From positions 43,389,562 to 43,453,561 of the forward strand of contig NC_041010.1 in the NCBI RefSeq assembly GCF_004193775.1: a stretch of DNA of 64,000 bases, in the 5' to 3' direction. The translations under genes and the position numbers were made by a program. Each line of letters starts with the position of its first letter. The first letter of the stretch is position 1. Positions 26,683 through 42,108 of this stretch are shown one piece after another. This DNA comes from Glycine soja. Its lineage: Eukaryota; Streptophyta; Magnoliopsida; Fabales; Fabaceae. Under the pieces are notes generated by a model that saw only the letters and a program-made list of their open reading frames with translations, searched no databases and had not been told where the DNA came from.

Positions 26683-26715
26683 ACCCTCGATCTCCTATTC
26701 CAAGCAACTAATTAA

Positions 26716-29704
<2,989 letters not shown>

Positions 29705-29895
29705 AGTAGAAACTTTCGGACTTAGATTTTCTGTAACATTTCTCCATACGACAAAATCTTATTTTATAGTAATATAATAATTGATATAGATCTCATTTTC
29801 TGTAGCATTAAATTGGTTTTATCAGATGTTATCATTGAAATGACTCGATCAATTAAATTTTTTTAATGATTATCTTAAACTATCAATAACATCTC

Positions 29896-29943
<48 letters not shown>

Positions 29944-31107
29944 CTGTTTAATTTTCTTTGCTTTCAGATTATCATGATAACTAATAAATTATTTATTATA
30001 TTTTAATTCAAGGATACTAATTGAATAAATATTATATATGATTAAATATTTATAAAATTAATGATTAAAAAAAGAAATCCTTTTACTCTAGAAATATAAA
30101 ATTAAAGCGTACAATACTTTCTTCAATTAGAGGGAGACAAAAATTTGAACATCAAATATTTTTTTATTACTTCCTATGCTTTTACACATAAAATCTAATT
30201 ATCTAATTCATTCAGATTAAGAAAAAGAAAAGTGATTAATTTAATTGATAACAATAAATTTATCTTAAATTTATAACTTTTTTCAAAACTCATTATCATT
30301 AGTATTTTTCTTCTTCTAATGATTTGTTAATATATATTTTTTTCTTTTAATGGGAGACATTTTTAATATAAAAGTAATTAATACAATAACCATTATAAAT
30401 TGAGTATTATAAAAAATAAACATCATTTTAAACTTAAATTTTATAAATAAAAGTACATGATTCAGTGGATGGATCTGGATCCTCTCCCTTAGAACCCTCT
30501 CCGGCCTCTCTTCGTCTGCTTTGTGGGTCATCGATACATCAAATTAAATGGCCGATCTAAATTAAAAAACACTGCACTAATCTCACAATATTAGCGTAAA
30601 CAAAGGCAATCCAATGTAATTAATTGTCCAAATAAGGATACATGCATGTTTTCAAGATTCAAAAAGTAATTACTTACAAATACTTATATATTATTTATTA
30701 ATAAGACTCTTATATTGATAATGGAATCAAACTCATAAAGATATGAGTTTTTCTTATCAATTGGAATAATCTTTGTTGGCTGAATATATTTTGTTTGATA
30801 ATACATACATTAATATTTTAATATTACAAATATTCATTAAATTAATGCTTTAAATTTTTTTATTTATTTTGTTTAACATATCGTGTATGTTATAGTATCT
30901 TTTATTTCTCTAGATCTTGTTCTTCTTATATTTCTATTTAGATGCATGGTAATATTGTGATCATGCACATTTCAGGATATCATAATAGGGACGTGTATGC
31001 TTATTTATAGTGTTCCAGAGGTGAATGAAGGCTCACACTGCACAGTAGCATATACTTGTAATTGTAAAGGTACATAACTACGTAAAATATGAGCAAACAA
31101 CGCAGCT
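29705..31107. other. Spacer between the two GH9 copies
   Basis: Holds the GH9 3' UTR, an AT microsatellite at 29900-29942 and AT-rich spacer. No gene seen. Confidence 0.6.
29900..29942. repeat. (TA)21 microsatellite
   Basis: A perfect TA dinucleotide run of about 43 bp downstream of the GH9 gene. Confidence 0.97.
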
Positions 31108-33404
31108 ATGTCGTCAAAACTATCATTGTTAGTAACAATCACAATGACAAAGGGAAGCTTCAATTAACTATGCAGAAGCATTAGCAAAGATCATCTTGTT
31201 TTTTGAAGGGCAGAGGTCTGGCAAGTTACCACCTTCTCAACGCATCAAATGGCGGAAAGACTCTGCACTTCATGATGGCTCTGATATAATTCATGTAATT
31301 ATTAAACTCACTCTCTTTGCGCGTGTTTATATTTTCAATATCTAAAATTATTTTTGGAGATTTCATATTAATCGGTTATATTATCTTTGTTTTTTATATA
31401 TATGTGAGACTTTTTTTTTGGGATAATTTGTTTATTTATATTTATAAGATTTTTTAAATTGTTTCTTTCATTTTTTTATATCAAATTATAAGTGTTGTCA
31501 TTCCGCTCTCATGAAATAATAAACTTCTCCATTTAATATCAACGAAATCGTTTAGCCAGTTGTAATTGAATATCAAAATTAATTTTAAATGCATATTTAA
31601 ATTCAAACATATTTCTAGCATGTACCTAGTATATTCTCCAATATTTTTAATATCTTAATTATTTCAATTAAATATTTATCTCTTTTTAATCTATAATATC
31701 TTTAGTTCTATCTTTAAAAATATATTTTTTAGTTCTAACTTGATTTTTAAATGTTTTTTAAAAGAAATTATCAATAATTAAATATAACGGTATATCATGA
31801 TTTAAATTATTTATTATAAGTATAAATATAATTTATAAGTACAAATATATTTATTAATTAAATACATTAATTATAATATAATTTATATATTTAGAAGTAT
31901 TTTTTATCAAAAAATTTAGTTGTATAAAATAAACATTTAACCCTGAATTACATGGGCTAAAATACTAATTATTTATAACTTTTTAGTTAATAAACAATAA
32001 AGAGATAATAGGCTATGTTATACACATTATGTATAATATCAATAGAGTTATCATCATATGACCATTAAATTCAATAATAAATATTATGAATTAATAAAAG
32101 ATAATTATTTTTTCTCTTGTGAGGATTGAAGATGATTAGCACATATTAATTGGTAATTAGGTTAAAAAATTAGGTGAAAATAATAAAATAGTGAGTGTCC
32201 CAATAATTTTTAAATTTTGTGAATTAGTTAAAAAAATGTTATTGACAAGGATAAGGATAGTATACTACTTTCTCCAAACCAGATTGATTAATCTTTTAGC
32301 ATTAACAGAAAATTATATTGATCGATATTTGCAGTTTTTAATATAATATTAAAGTTCTATTCTCACCCCACCTCATAAAATAGAATGTTGTATTATTCGA
32401 AATTTCAGATAAATATGGTAGGTGGATACTATGACGCTGGCGACAATGTGAAATTCAGTTTTCCTATGGCATTCACAATGAGCATGCTAGGTTGGAGTGT
32501 CTTAGAATTTGGAGATCTGATGGGTTCAGAGTTGCAAAATGCATTGGAAGCAATCCGGTGGGGAAGTGCTTATTTCCGTAATGTAGTTGTGGCGCAAGTT
32601 GGCAATCCCAATGCCGATCACGATTGTTGGGAGAGGCCAGAAGACATGGAGTCATGGACACTCTTCGAACCTCGTACTTTGTTTCTAAAACCTGAGATTG
32701 CAGCCGCACTTGAAGCATCTTCCTTGGCATTTAGGATACGCTATTAATTAAATTAAATGTATTAATTTCAATTTCAAATCTAATTAATGTTAGTTTATGT
32801 CCCTATGTATGGGATATTTAGGTGTTTGACTTTGCAAATAATAAATACCGTAGATCTTATAATAACTGCCTCGGTGCGGGAGCATGCCCCTTCTACTGTG
32901 ATTATAGTGGCTACATTGTTACAATTTAATTTCAAGCTTATAATTTTTAAAGGGAAAATCAAATTATTATTATTAATGCACCAAATTCAGGATGAGTTGA
33001 TTTGGGGAGCAGCATCCAATCCATGGGCAATCCTGATGAATTTGGATGGGGACTCGCTCCAAGCATGCTTGTTTCGCAGGTTACTCGATCATCTTTCATT
33101 TTCTCTTCAATAAAATTTGAGTTTAGTTAGTATGTAAGTTTTGATTTTGTCATACATGGTGGGGTATGGAGCCAAGTATCCTGAGAAGATACACCACCGC
33201 CTGTGGATGTGAACCCACAACATATCCAGTGTCGTGAAGGAGACCAATATTCCAAAACTTACTGGGGCTGTGGTTGGAGGACCTGCGGAAGATGATTCTT
33301 TTCGGGATTCGCGCTATAATGTTGGTCAATCAGAGCCAACAACATTCATCAATGCTCCTTTTGTTGGTGTTTTGGCTTACTTCAACAAGCCCACTATTAC
33401 TTAG
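31108..33404 (+). pseudogene. Decayed tandem copy of the GH9 endoglucanase
   Basis: Parallel to the intact GH9 gene. Remains: an exon 1-like part (31108-31294) ending DGSDIIH with a normal gtaatt donor; exon 2-like (from 32409) with [19 protein letters not shown] and DCWERPEDM; exon 3-like (from 32822) with CPFYCDYSGY; a piece of exon 4 (DELIWGAAS, near 32992); and the last exon (about 33151-33404) with [17 protein letters not shown], then [18 protein letters not shown]. Lesions: the ATG at 31108 runs into TAA after GSFN, explained by a 4-nt insertion relative to the expected FNYAEAL; exon 2 is shortened in two places and lacks its donor; exons 5 and 6 are absent; the last exon breaks just after HHR. 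It cannot make an active enzyme. Confidence 0.9.
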
Positions 33405-35412
33405 TTTTACCCAAAAATATATAATTACGATTGTATGCTAAATTCTTATTCATTAAATAAATTTTCTATTTCTTGATTAGATTGATCAAATTTAATATCC
33501 ATAAAAATTATTAAACAAACAAATATAACCACTCAAGCAATCGATCATCACTTACTGGATTAATGTTATAATTAACAGTAAAAGCATGTGGATACAAAAA
33601 CTATATATAGCGTCAATAAAATGTAGAAAAGTATTAACACCTTCGAACCTTTTCATCTACCCTCTCCCAGTGGGTAATTATTTGGATGAAACGACTTTGT
33701 TATATTTTACCTAAGTTGTAAGGCCAACATTATTATTTAAAATACAATATATATAAGAAATGATTCGAAAATAGTAATGTTCACTTTTAATCGGATTAAA
33801 TATTTTGAGCCCGAAGGTAACCAAATCAACCATTCAACCTTATTTTAAACGCTCTTCATTTCGTTGGTTGGGTCACCTTTATTTCTGATGTTAGCTTCTT
33901 TGTTTTTTTTTCTAATCATGACGTAAGCTTTCTCCTTTAAATAATTGCTTATTTTCCTTCTTGTCACTTTGGCAGTTGAGGGCATTATCGTTTTTTATTC
34001 ATTATTTTCTAGCCTTCTGATTAATTGCCTTTTGAGCTCTCTATTTGTAATCTTGCAATTGCTTCATCTCCTTCAATAATTGAAACAATTTTGCTCACTC
34101 CAATAACAATGATAATAATTTTTTTTTTAAAATAACGAGGATAATAATTAAAAACAAAAATAATGATTTTTTTTTAAATTAAGAAAAATGATTAACTTAA
34201 TTAATAAAAATAATTTTACTTTAAATTTATAATTTTTTCAAAATTATTCTTGTAATTAATATTTTTTTCTCTTCTGATTGGTTGTCAATATATTTTTTCT
34301 TTTCTTTAAATTAAGAATATTCTAATATAAAAATAATTAATAAAAATATTATAAATTAAATCTTATAAAAAAATAAATACAATTTTTAATTTATATCTTA
34401 TAAATAATAACGAAGAGTTGATATGATGTATTATGGTGTATTAAAAGTAGAATGATATGGAACATGTGTCTACTTGTATTAACATTTGACTGCTCCGTAC
34501 AGGTTGACTATTTATCTCACTTGTCTCGCAGGCAGCATGGCTTCTCCTAATTCTGAATTTCATTCTTGGGAATTGGGATTCCTTGTAGTTGAGTGAAAAC
34601 AAAATAAAATTACACGCTCTAGATGATTTTGTCGGGTAGCTAGCGAAAGTGATAAGGTGACACACTAACTTGTTGCAAATTGACAGTGGCTGGCTATGGC
34701 GAAAATGGAGACAGGAAGGGCTAGGGGGGAAGGGACGTACCGTTCGTTCAACTTGTAAATTCTGTAAACCAATTCAATTCCGCTACTGCCTAGTGACTTT
34801 TCTTCGATCGAAAGGGAAGGAAGGATTCAAAACAAACCAAAATTCAATAAGTCCCTTCAGACTCAATTTTGTCGGTGCTAGCTAGTAACTTCAAACACTA
34901 TCTCTTTTGTTACATTACATTTATTATGGAAAACCAGTTTCTATTGTTTACGTACTAATTTGTAGCGATGCATGGTGAAATTAAGTAATATATAGTCTCA
35001 AATTACCAGCTCAAAACAATAGAAATTAAAAAAACCAATCTCGGAGCTCCTCGACGATGAGTCTAATGATCCAGGATAGATCCTAATTAATTTGACCAAA
35101 ATAATTAGACCTTGTCATGTTTATTTTCGTGATAGGCGTCTCTTTGTTTCTTTCTCAAAGCAATTCCGATCATCATCAACATTTCGACTGTATTAATTAA
35201 AAATGTGACGTTCCACCATCATCTGAAAAAGATGGTAAAGGGATGTACCCCAGGTCAATTCGCGAAGTACGAGATTTTTTCTGCATGCCAAAATATCCTC
35301 TACAGTTCTCCGACCCTTCTTTTGCAATGATTCATTATTCTTACTTCTGTATTTGCTATTGGTATAAATATGATTAATTTTACTTCAAAGTAACATGTTG
35401 AATGTAATCTCA
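33405..35412. other. Spacer between GH9 pseudogene and LTR element
   Basis: AT-rich, with no recognisable gene. Short open frames around 34441-34885 on both strands show no domain. Confidence 0.5.
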
Positions 35413-35801
35413 TATTCAATGGTCGATCTAGTCGATTACTTAGATTTCAAATATTTAAGAGATTTAAATAAAGTAAAAGAAAAACTTTATCTCTTAATCA
35501 TAAAATAAAAATATAATCATAATACTAAAAAATATTTTTTATTAGAGGAAATATAAAATAATTATCTTATTTTTCTCTATTTATATTATCTAAAAGGAGA
35601 AAATTGAGATTAGATAATTTAATATCTTCCTATATAATAAACCATCGAGATTTAGGTAAAACATTCTAATTTTCACTCACATACTATTAATATTTGTCTA
35701 TTTTTATATATCTTACTTGAGTATTGAAGTGTCTTTAAAGGTATTCCCATCATAAATCATGGAGAAACTTCTGAAGAAGCACCACCATGAGCAGGTCTTG
35801 T
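35413..35801 (+). repeat. Left LTR of the gypsy-like element
   Basis: Shares long stretches with 36941-37264: the gattacttagat...gagatttaaataa block, the aaaatataatcataatacta block, and the end block ggtattcccatca...tcatggaga. Confidence 0.7.
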
Positions 35802-35945
35802 AAAAAATGATAAGAACTTTTGGCATCTATCATGAGGTTAGAGAAAACTTTTCCTTTGACCACATCATCATTATCAATGACAACAAATGACCATAATACC
35901 TTCACAGGCAACCAAAGAGTACCACCACTAGAGTAGGCGGCCAAC

Positions 35946-36370
35946 TTGTTTGGCATGCCTACCATGGGAACCCCTAAAAATGGGAGCCCAACAACAATGG
36001 TAAAGATGCTATGTCAAGTGCCTGATGATTATCTGCCAGAGATCGATGAAGTTGGCACGGCATGGAGGAACGAACTTTGTTGGTCACTCAGCAAGTCCAT
36101 AGTGTGGAGAATCAACTCCATCTTTTCATTGATGACATCATGGAGACACTGCTATCACCTAGGTGGAAGACGCTGATGATAGATAAATACGAAAGACTCT
36201 CTAACCCATATGAACACGTAGATGCATTCGTCACCCTAATAAACATGTTCATTGATGACGATGTCATCATGTGTCGAGTATTCCCGACAACCCTAAGGGG
36301 AGCAACACTTCATTGGTACACCCATTTATCGAAAAATTCAATCAGACTAAACTCATGTTTGGCTCATTGA
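35946..36370 (+). pseudogene. Remains of a retrotransposon gag gene
   Basis: The frame at 36062-36370 carries a sequence typical of plant Ty3/gypsy gag proteins: DDIMETLLSPRWK, then YERLSNPYEHVDAF and VFPTTLRGATLHWYTHL. This is the start of the retrotransposon gag domain. It stops at 36370, before the rest of the capsid and the zinc knuckle, and is followed by a repeat array instead. A start-like ATG with GTP-rich context lies near 35955 in another frame, so the 5' part is also broken. Confidence 0.75.
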
Positions 36371-36373
36371 TCA

Positions 36374-36850
36374 AAAGACTAAAACCCATAGACAACTTAA
36401 ATAAAGACTACTACACGTAGTCGGCATAAATAACTTGACTAAAATTTTGATTGTGAAAAAGACCACAAGACCGAGTCATTTGGCTAAATCAAAAGATCAA
36501 AACTTGCATACGACTTAAATAAAGATCGCTATGCGCAATCGGCTTACATCACAGAGACCAAAAAAGATTGAGTTACGTGACTTAGTCCAAAGATCGAAAC
36601 TCGCAGAAGGCTTAAATAAGACTGCTACATGCAGTCAGCTTAGACCACATATAACTTGACTAAAATTTTGGTTGTAAAAAGATTGAGTTACGTAGCTTAA
36701 TCCAAAGACTAATACTCATAGACGACTTAAATAAGATCACTATGTATAGTCGACTTAGACCACAGATAACTTAGCTAAAATTTTGGTTGTGAAAAGGATC
36801 AAAAGACTCAATTACTTGACTAAATCCAAAGACTAACACCAATAGTCGGC
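36374..36850 (+). repeat. Tandem repeat array inside the LTR element, about 98-124-bp units
   Basis: Units begin with aaaga(c/t)(t/c)(a/g)aaac and continue with gacttaaataa, a cTAt(g/a)...AGTCGgctta segment and aacttgactaaaattttg. Starts are at about 36374, 36491, 36589, 36704 and 36828, with the last one partial. Units differ by substitutions and a deletion in the second. Such arrays are known in gypsy elements of the Tat/Ogre type; the assignment here is inference. Confidence 0.8.
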
Positions 36851-36940
36851 TCGAAATAGAACTTTTTTACTTCTATAAGCTCTCAGAACCAACTTCAGAT
36901 CATAGGGGACATATGTTCTACTCGGACTTGGTAACCCCCG

Positions 36941-37264
36941 TACTCGATGGTCGGGCGAGTTGATTACTTAGATCACGAATATCTAGGAGATTTAAATAAG
37001 ATAAGAGAAAAACTTTATCCCTTAGTCATAAGATAAAAATATAATCATAATACTAGAAAGTATCTTTTATTAGAGAAAAGATAAGACATTCCTATTTATA
37101 TTATCTGAAAAAAGAATATTAAAATTATATTATTTAATCTCTTCCTATATTATTGATACTTTGCTTATCTTTATGTTTTAATTTAAACATGAGATTGTCT
37201 TTATAGGTATTTCCATCACAATTCATGGAGAGACTCATGAAATAACACAACCATCAGAGTGTCT
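36941..37264 (+). repeat. Right LTR of the gypsy-like element
   Basis: Direct-repeat partner of 35413-35801 and shorter by about 60 bp through internal deletions. It starts near tactcgatggtcgg, which matches tattcaatggtcga in the left copy. Confidence 0.7.
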
Positions 37265-38580
37265 TTATTAATATGGTGAATATTAATCACTAATTCAGAC
37301 GGATGTTGGACTTACATAACCCAGCAGCACGTTTCACTTTTTGCATAAAGAAAATAATCATGACCCGGATAGCAAATTAAATGTTGATGATAATGAACCA
37401 GAAGTTATAACTAACTGGATTCTTTCACTTGTTTGTGTGTGTGACGTAAGAGTAGGGCTGTTAAAATAAATCGAGCAGAATTGAATTGGTATCTAACCAA
37501 ATAGAACTGCACTACAAAAAATCAAAAACCGAACTATTTTGAATAAAAACTAAATTGAATTGTTTTATCCCTAAACCAAATTTAACTATAACTTGTGAGG
37601 TTGAAAATTGTGTAAAATATACTTCAAAATAAGATATTTACGGATAATAGTTCAAAATCAGTCCAGTCAATTCAAAGCAGTTTAGTTCATTTTGTCTAAA
37701 CTATTGCCCATGCAGTTTGATTCGGATCGGCCGAATCACTTTTACAGTTTAATTCAATTCTACAATAGTTTGATTTGATTCATCAATTTTACCCACCAAT
37801 ACGTGAGACGAAAAACCACTGAGAATCAATAACCAGGCAGGAATACAGTAGAGGCTTTATCTATCATAACAGGTATATAGAGCCATATATATAAACACTG
37901 GAACCTAAGCTAATAATAACCTAAAATTTAGTATCAAAATCTTGACCTAAACTACGAAAATGCTAGAAATAAGATGGAGTGTTTGTGTGGAATATAATCC
38001 AAGATGGCTTAGGAAGCATCCACTTGTGAGTCAACTGTACTACGTATTATTAATGTTTTTGAACCCTCCGCTAGTACCCATGTTTTACTACCTGTGAGCT
38101 AGACGCCAATAAGAAGGAGAGGCGGATGCAAACATATATAATTAAATTGGTCTATGTTACGGAGTTGGTTTAATGCCGAATTCGGAAATCGAATGTTCAT
38201 ACATTAGGTACTATGCAGGAACTGTATCCAAGTGAGATGCACAAACATGGCAAAGAATCACACGCTTAACTTGAATATTAGAGGTTACACTCAATCTGGG
38301 CTGAGAAACTGTCCCCACTCACATGGTAGTCTTTTTTTAAACTTTAAGTTGAGGGGTAACTAAGAACCCCACTGGTCCCAATCATTGGAGCATGCTTATT
38401 TCATGATTTGATAAATCACGTCCATCTTGTTCACAAATAAAAAGGCGAACTTTCTTGTTTGGGCCAACCCTAAAATATCTTCCTAAAAATTAAATTCGTG
38501 GCTGAAAATATTCTCCTAACGGATTACTACATTCTAATTATGATATGCAAACGACAAAAAGTAAAACTGCAGAAGATAGA
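37265..38580. other. Spacer upstream of the first PMEI gene
   Basis: No gene seen. From about 38275 it is the 5' part of the tandem-duplicated PMEI unit. Confidence 0.55.
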
Positions 38581-38589
38581 ATTTAGAGT

Positions 38590-38600
38590 CCTATATATAG
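38590..38600 (+). promoter_or_regulatory. Candidate TATA box of the first PMEI
   Basis: A cctatatatagg motif lies about 75 bp before the ATG at 38669. The same position in the truncated copy reads cctatgtatagg, a weaker TATA. Confidence 0.65.
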
Positions 38601-38668
38601 GCTACGTTCTTCCCATTTTATTCTCACACAAGAAAATTAATAATCCCAATCATCAAGATAGGAAAAGA

Positions 38669-39292
38669 ATGGAGGCCATTTGTTCCAAGCACCTTATGAC
38701 ATCCCTTGTCATAATTCTTGCTTCTAGTTTGACCTTATCACAGGGTGCCAAGAAAGGCAGTGACAGTGAAAGGCCATACCAAGAAGCGAGCACGGTGTTC
38801 ATTAGAACATCTTGCAGCTCCACGACCTATCCAAGACTCTGCTACAGCTCCTTAGTGAAGCATGCAGACTTGATCCAAACAAACCGTGTGGTTCTGACAG
38901 GCACAGCCCTGAATGTGACCCTTGCGTCTGCCAAGTCGACCTCGGCAATGATGTCGACGCTGGCAAAGAGGCAAGGCCTGAAGCCAAGAGAGGTTGCAGC
39001 GATGAAGGACTGTGTGGAGGAGTTGGCGGACTCTGTTGATGAGCTCAGAAGGTCTATTTCTGAGATGGCTCAACTAACACCCTCCAATTTTGAGATGACA
39101 ATGAGTGACGTAGAAACGTGGGTGAGTGCTGCTTTGACCGATGAGAGCACGTGCACCGATGGCTTCCAAGAGACGGCTGCTGCTGGTGGTTCAAATGTAA
39201 AGAACACGGTGAGAGGCCAAATTCTTCAGGTGGCTCAATTGACTAGTAATGCCTTGGCTTTGATAAATCAGCTGGCCAATTCTCATGCTTAA
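38669..39292 (+). CDS. Pectin methylesterase inhibitor (PMEI), secreted
   Basis: Binds plant pectin methylesterases one to one in the cell wall and blocks removal of methyl groups from pectin. Intronless, 207 aa, usual for PMEIs. I start it at the ATG at 38669 (MEAICSKHLMTSL), because this gives a proper signal peptide (about residues 1-27, ending near SQGAKK) and the aligned truncated copy starts at the same place; the frame stays open further upstream, but that part includes the TATA region. The PMEI four-helix bundle is marked by four conserved Cys: the hairpin pair in SCSSTTYPRLCYSSL, then KDCVEE and TCTDGF. The C-terminal helix TSNALALINQL is typical. Confidence 0.93.
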   Translation: MEAICSKHLMTSLVIILASSLTLSQGAKKGSDSERPYQEASTVFIRTSCSSTTYPRLCYSSLVKHADLIQTNRVVLTGTALNVTLASAKSTSAMMSTLAKRQGLKPREVAAMKDCVEELADSVDELRRSISEMAQLTPSNFEMTMSDVETWVSAALTDESTCTDGFQETAAAGGSNVKNTVRGQILQVAQLTSNALALINQLANSHA

Positions 39293-41574
39293 CTACTCCA
39301 TCTTGTGCTATATATAGAACATCGCCTACCCTGTTTTTTTGTCTCATTTAGATGCTCTGCAACTGTGAAAACTAGTAAATATCTCAGTAGTTTCTTGAGA
39401 TTTATGTCCCCGCTAGTGTTAAACTGTTCATGTCTCGTTCCAGCTAGCGGCTGGACCCATCCCAATTTTCAGTGTTGTGAATCAGGATCTTGTATTGTCT
39501 TTTTTATTTTGTTTGTTGAATCACTTGTATAATTAATATAAAGTGAAGTTGTTATGGCTATATAAAAGATTTTGAACTTACTGGCTGATAAATATTAATA
39601 AATGCAGGTAAGTATTTAATCTACAGATATATTTAACCACTTGAAAAATACTAATTACTCAGAAAGAAAATCTGTAAAACACACAGATATAAATGAAATA
39701 AATATATTTTGTTAAAACTAATTAAAATTAAAAATTTAACTTATACAGATTATGTGTACATTGATATTAAAATTAATAAAGATTATCAACGTATAACTTA
39801 TATAACCTATTCTTTAAGTAAGTTGTTTATATATGTTCTATTTTTTTTTCTATTTCATACTATATTATAAATAACTTTTTTTATATGTTCAATTTGCATT
39901 TTTTATATATTTAAAAGGACATAAATGAAGCCTTTACTTTATATTCATTCATGTTGATCATTATTATATGTTTTAATCTTTTATCTTATTCACCGAAAAC
40001 AATTAGACATATTTCATAAAGTTAAATTATTTCATTAGTTATTTTTAATCGTTGCATCTATAAAGAACATTTATGGTTTAGAAGAAAAAAAAAACTTCAA
40101 TATTTATCATCATAAATGGATAATGATATAGTTTGTTTGATTCTAATGAGATGTAGAGATAATAATAGGTAGGTGGTAGTAGAGGAGAAATAAGTAATGG
40201 TGTATGTTTGGTAAGAGAGAAGAGAAAAGAGTATAAAGTCTCATCTTTTTTGTCTTTTCAAGAATAAAAAAATGAATAATAATGATTATCTTTCTCTTTC
40301 TTTTTTTCTTCTTCAATTAAACACCTTTATTTCCACTCTATTTCTCTCGATGCTTCTATTATTAACACTATTTCTTTCTTCTCTATTCTCATAAACTCTA
40401 TTTATCTTATATTCTCCTTTATAAAAACTATGCTCATCACAAACTATGGGAAAACCAGAAAATTGAAACTGGTATTAAAATGAGAAAATCAGAAGTTTTT
40501 ATACAAGAAATAGTAAAGATTTTTTTTTTTTGTTTCTCTCTTCTTAGAAAAAATGTTCAAAAACAGAAAACAAATCAAAAATAAAAGTGGCAATTTTTAT
40601 TAAAAATAAAAACAAAATGTTTTTTTTATAAAAAAAAAAAACGAGCCCTAACTTCTTTATTCTTGATTCTAGATTCTAGATTCAAATTCCATGACTGCAG
40701 CTTTAATCTACGTTCTCCTCTTATCAGGTCTTAACTCCTTTGCAAACAATCATTTTTGAAAAAAATCTTACACATCGACTAGTGGGAAACCACATGCAAC
40801 CTGCTAATTTAGTTGGTTATTTTGTAAAAAAGTTAATGTTGCCTCAACTACAGCCACAGATAATATAGAGGAGAGGAAGGAAAATTCCAAATGCAAAATT
40901 GCAACCCCCATAACAAGAAAATCAACTACACTGTTAACTTCTTTTTGAATATGGCTAACAGAAACTATCCAACTTCTTTTAAGAATATCCAACACCTCCG
41001 ACAGCATAGTCGAGCCACTGATTAACTATGAACATCTCAAATCACTAATTAAGAATATCTCGACGGTCAAATCATATTGATAATCATATCTCTTTGAAGA
41101 TTGTAAATGATGATAAGCCACTAATTAACTCATCAAAGAAAAATAAATCCGCTGATAGTCAAGTCATTGCACGTTCAAGAAAAACAAATTGCACCATGTT
41201 AAAAGGTAATTTGTATCATAACTACTTTAATTATTATTTATTTGTTGGGAAAAAAAATAGGCACATATTTTTATTATAAAAAAATCACAACCAAAAAAAA
41301 ATGAGAGAACCAAAAGACAATATCATAAATGAAATAAAAAAAAACCACAAATTTATTTAATGTGATTCACACCTTCGACCTTATATTTTTAATTTTTTTA
41401 CAAATTTATAAAATACGTTGAACAAACTTATAAATTTTTTTTGGATATGACCCTCCTTCAACTAGGATGATGACCCTCTTTTTAAGTTGAGTAATTCTTC
41501 TCTTCTTAAAAAATTCTACATATAAATCTAACATCATAATCATAACCGAAGAAATAAACGTTTAATTTATAGAA
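39293..41574. other. Spacer between the two PMEI tandem units
   Basis: Begins with the PMEI 3' UTR. The rest is AT-rich sequence of the duplicated unit plus about 740 bp without a match in the other unit (40836-41574). No gene seen. Confidence 0.5.
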
Positions 41575-41970
41575 TATGAAGTGTTGCACTCAATTTGGGT
41601 TGAGAAAGTGACACCAGTTGCATGGTAGTCATATTTAGTGCAAACTTTAAATTAAGGGGAACCGAGAACCCCACCGGTCCCAATTATTGGAACGACGAAT
41701 AGAAAAATCACGTACTTGTTGGATTAGACTCATCATAAAAACCGAACTTCTTAGTTTGGACCACGTTTCCAAAAATAAAAATATTCCTTTTTCTAAAATA
41801 TGTTCCTAACGGGTTACTTCATTTTAACTATATATGATAAACGGATTAGAGTATTAATGGTAAAATTGTACCAGGTAGAATTTTGAGTCCTATGTATAGG
41901 TTACCTTCCATCCCATTTTTCCTCAACAAACACCAAATCAAACCATCATATATATCGAGTTAGGAAAACA

Positions 41971-42108
41971 ATGGAAGGCATTTCTCATAAGCATCTTATG
42001 ACATCCCTTGTCATAATACTTGCTTCTAGTTTGACCACACACTGTGGCTGTGCCAAGAAAGGCACTGTAAGACCATACCAAGAAGCGAATACATTGTTCT
42101 TAGTGTAG
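41971..42108 (+). pseudogene. Truncated PMEI copy (N-terminal 45 residues only)
   Basis: Starts MEGISHKHLMTSLVIILASS, close to the intact PMEI at 38669, and stays in frame through RPYQEANTLF. It then runs into foreign sequence with TAG at 42106-42108. All four inhibitor cysteines lie downstream of the break, so only the signal peptide and a short tail remain. A single Cys pair in the signal region (HCGCAKK) is not part of the inhibitor fold. Confidence 0.9.

Larger units (their letters stand above)
35413..37264 (+). mobile_element. Small degenerate LTR retrotransposon, Ty3/gypsy-like, non-autonomous
   Basis: Two direct repeats of about 390 and 325 bp (35413-35801 and 36941-37264) bracket about 1.1 kb that holds gag remains and a tandem repeat array. 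No protease, reverse transcriptase, RNase H or integrase is visible, so it could only have moved using enzymes supplied by another element. The LTRs have diverged by many substitutions and indels, so it is old. I could not fix TG..CA ends or a target-site duplication, so the boundaries are approximate. Confidence 0.7.
38275..40835. repeat. Tandem duplication, unit A (contains an intact PMEI)
   Basis: Matches 41575-43375 in order: the upstream block cactcaatctgggctgagaa, the aaccccactggtcccaat block, the PMEI start, the 3' block ataaagtgaagttgttatgg with taaatattaataaatgcag, and the far block tcttaactcc...gggaaacca...ctactaattta (about 40730-40830). Unit A carries extra AT-rich sequence, about 39700-40660, between the last two matching blocks. 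That extra part has atagtttgt-like ends in inverse orientation (about 40128 and 40440) and may be a MITE. Confidence 0.8.

Noticed and set aside
38498..38668. 57-codon N-terminal extension of the first PMEI
   Set aside because: It covers the TATA region and leader. The proper signal peptide starts at the inner ATG at 38669, and the aligned truncated copy begins there too.
40120..40450. Possible MITE with atagtttgt ends
   Set aside because: The inverse ends are short and imperfect and no target duplication could be fixed, so it is mentioned only as a possible insertion in unit A.
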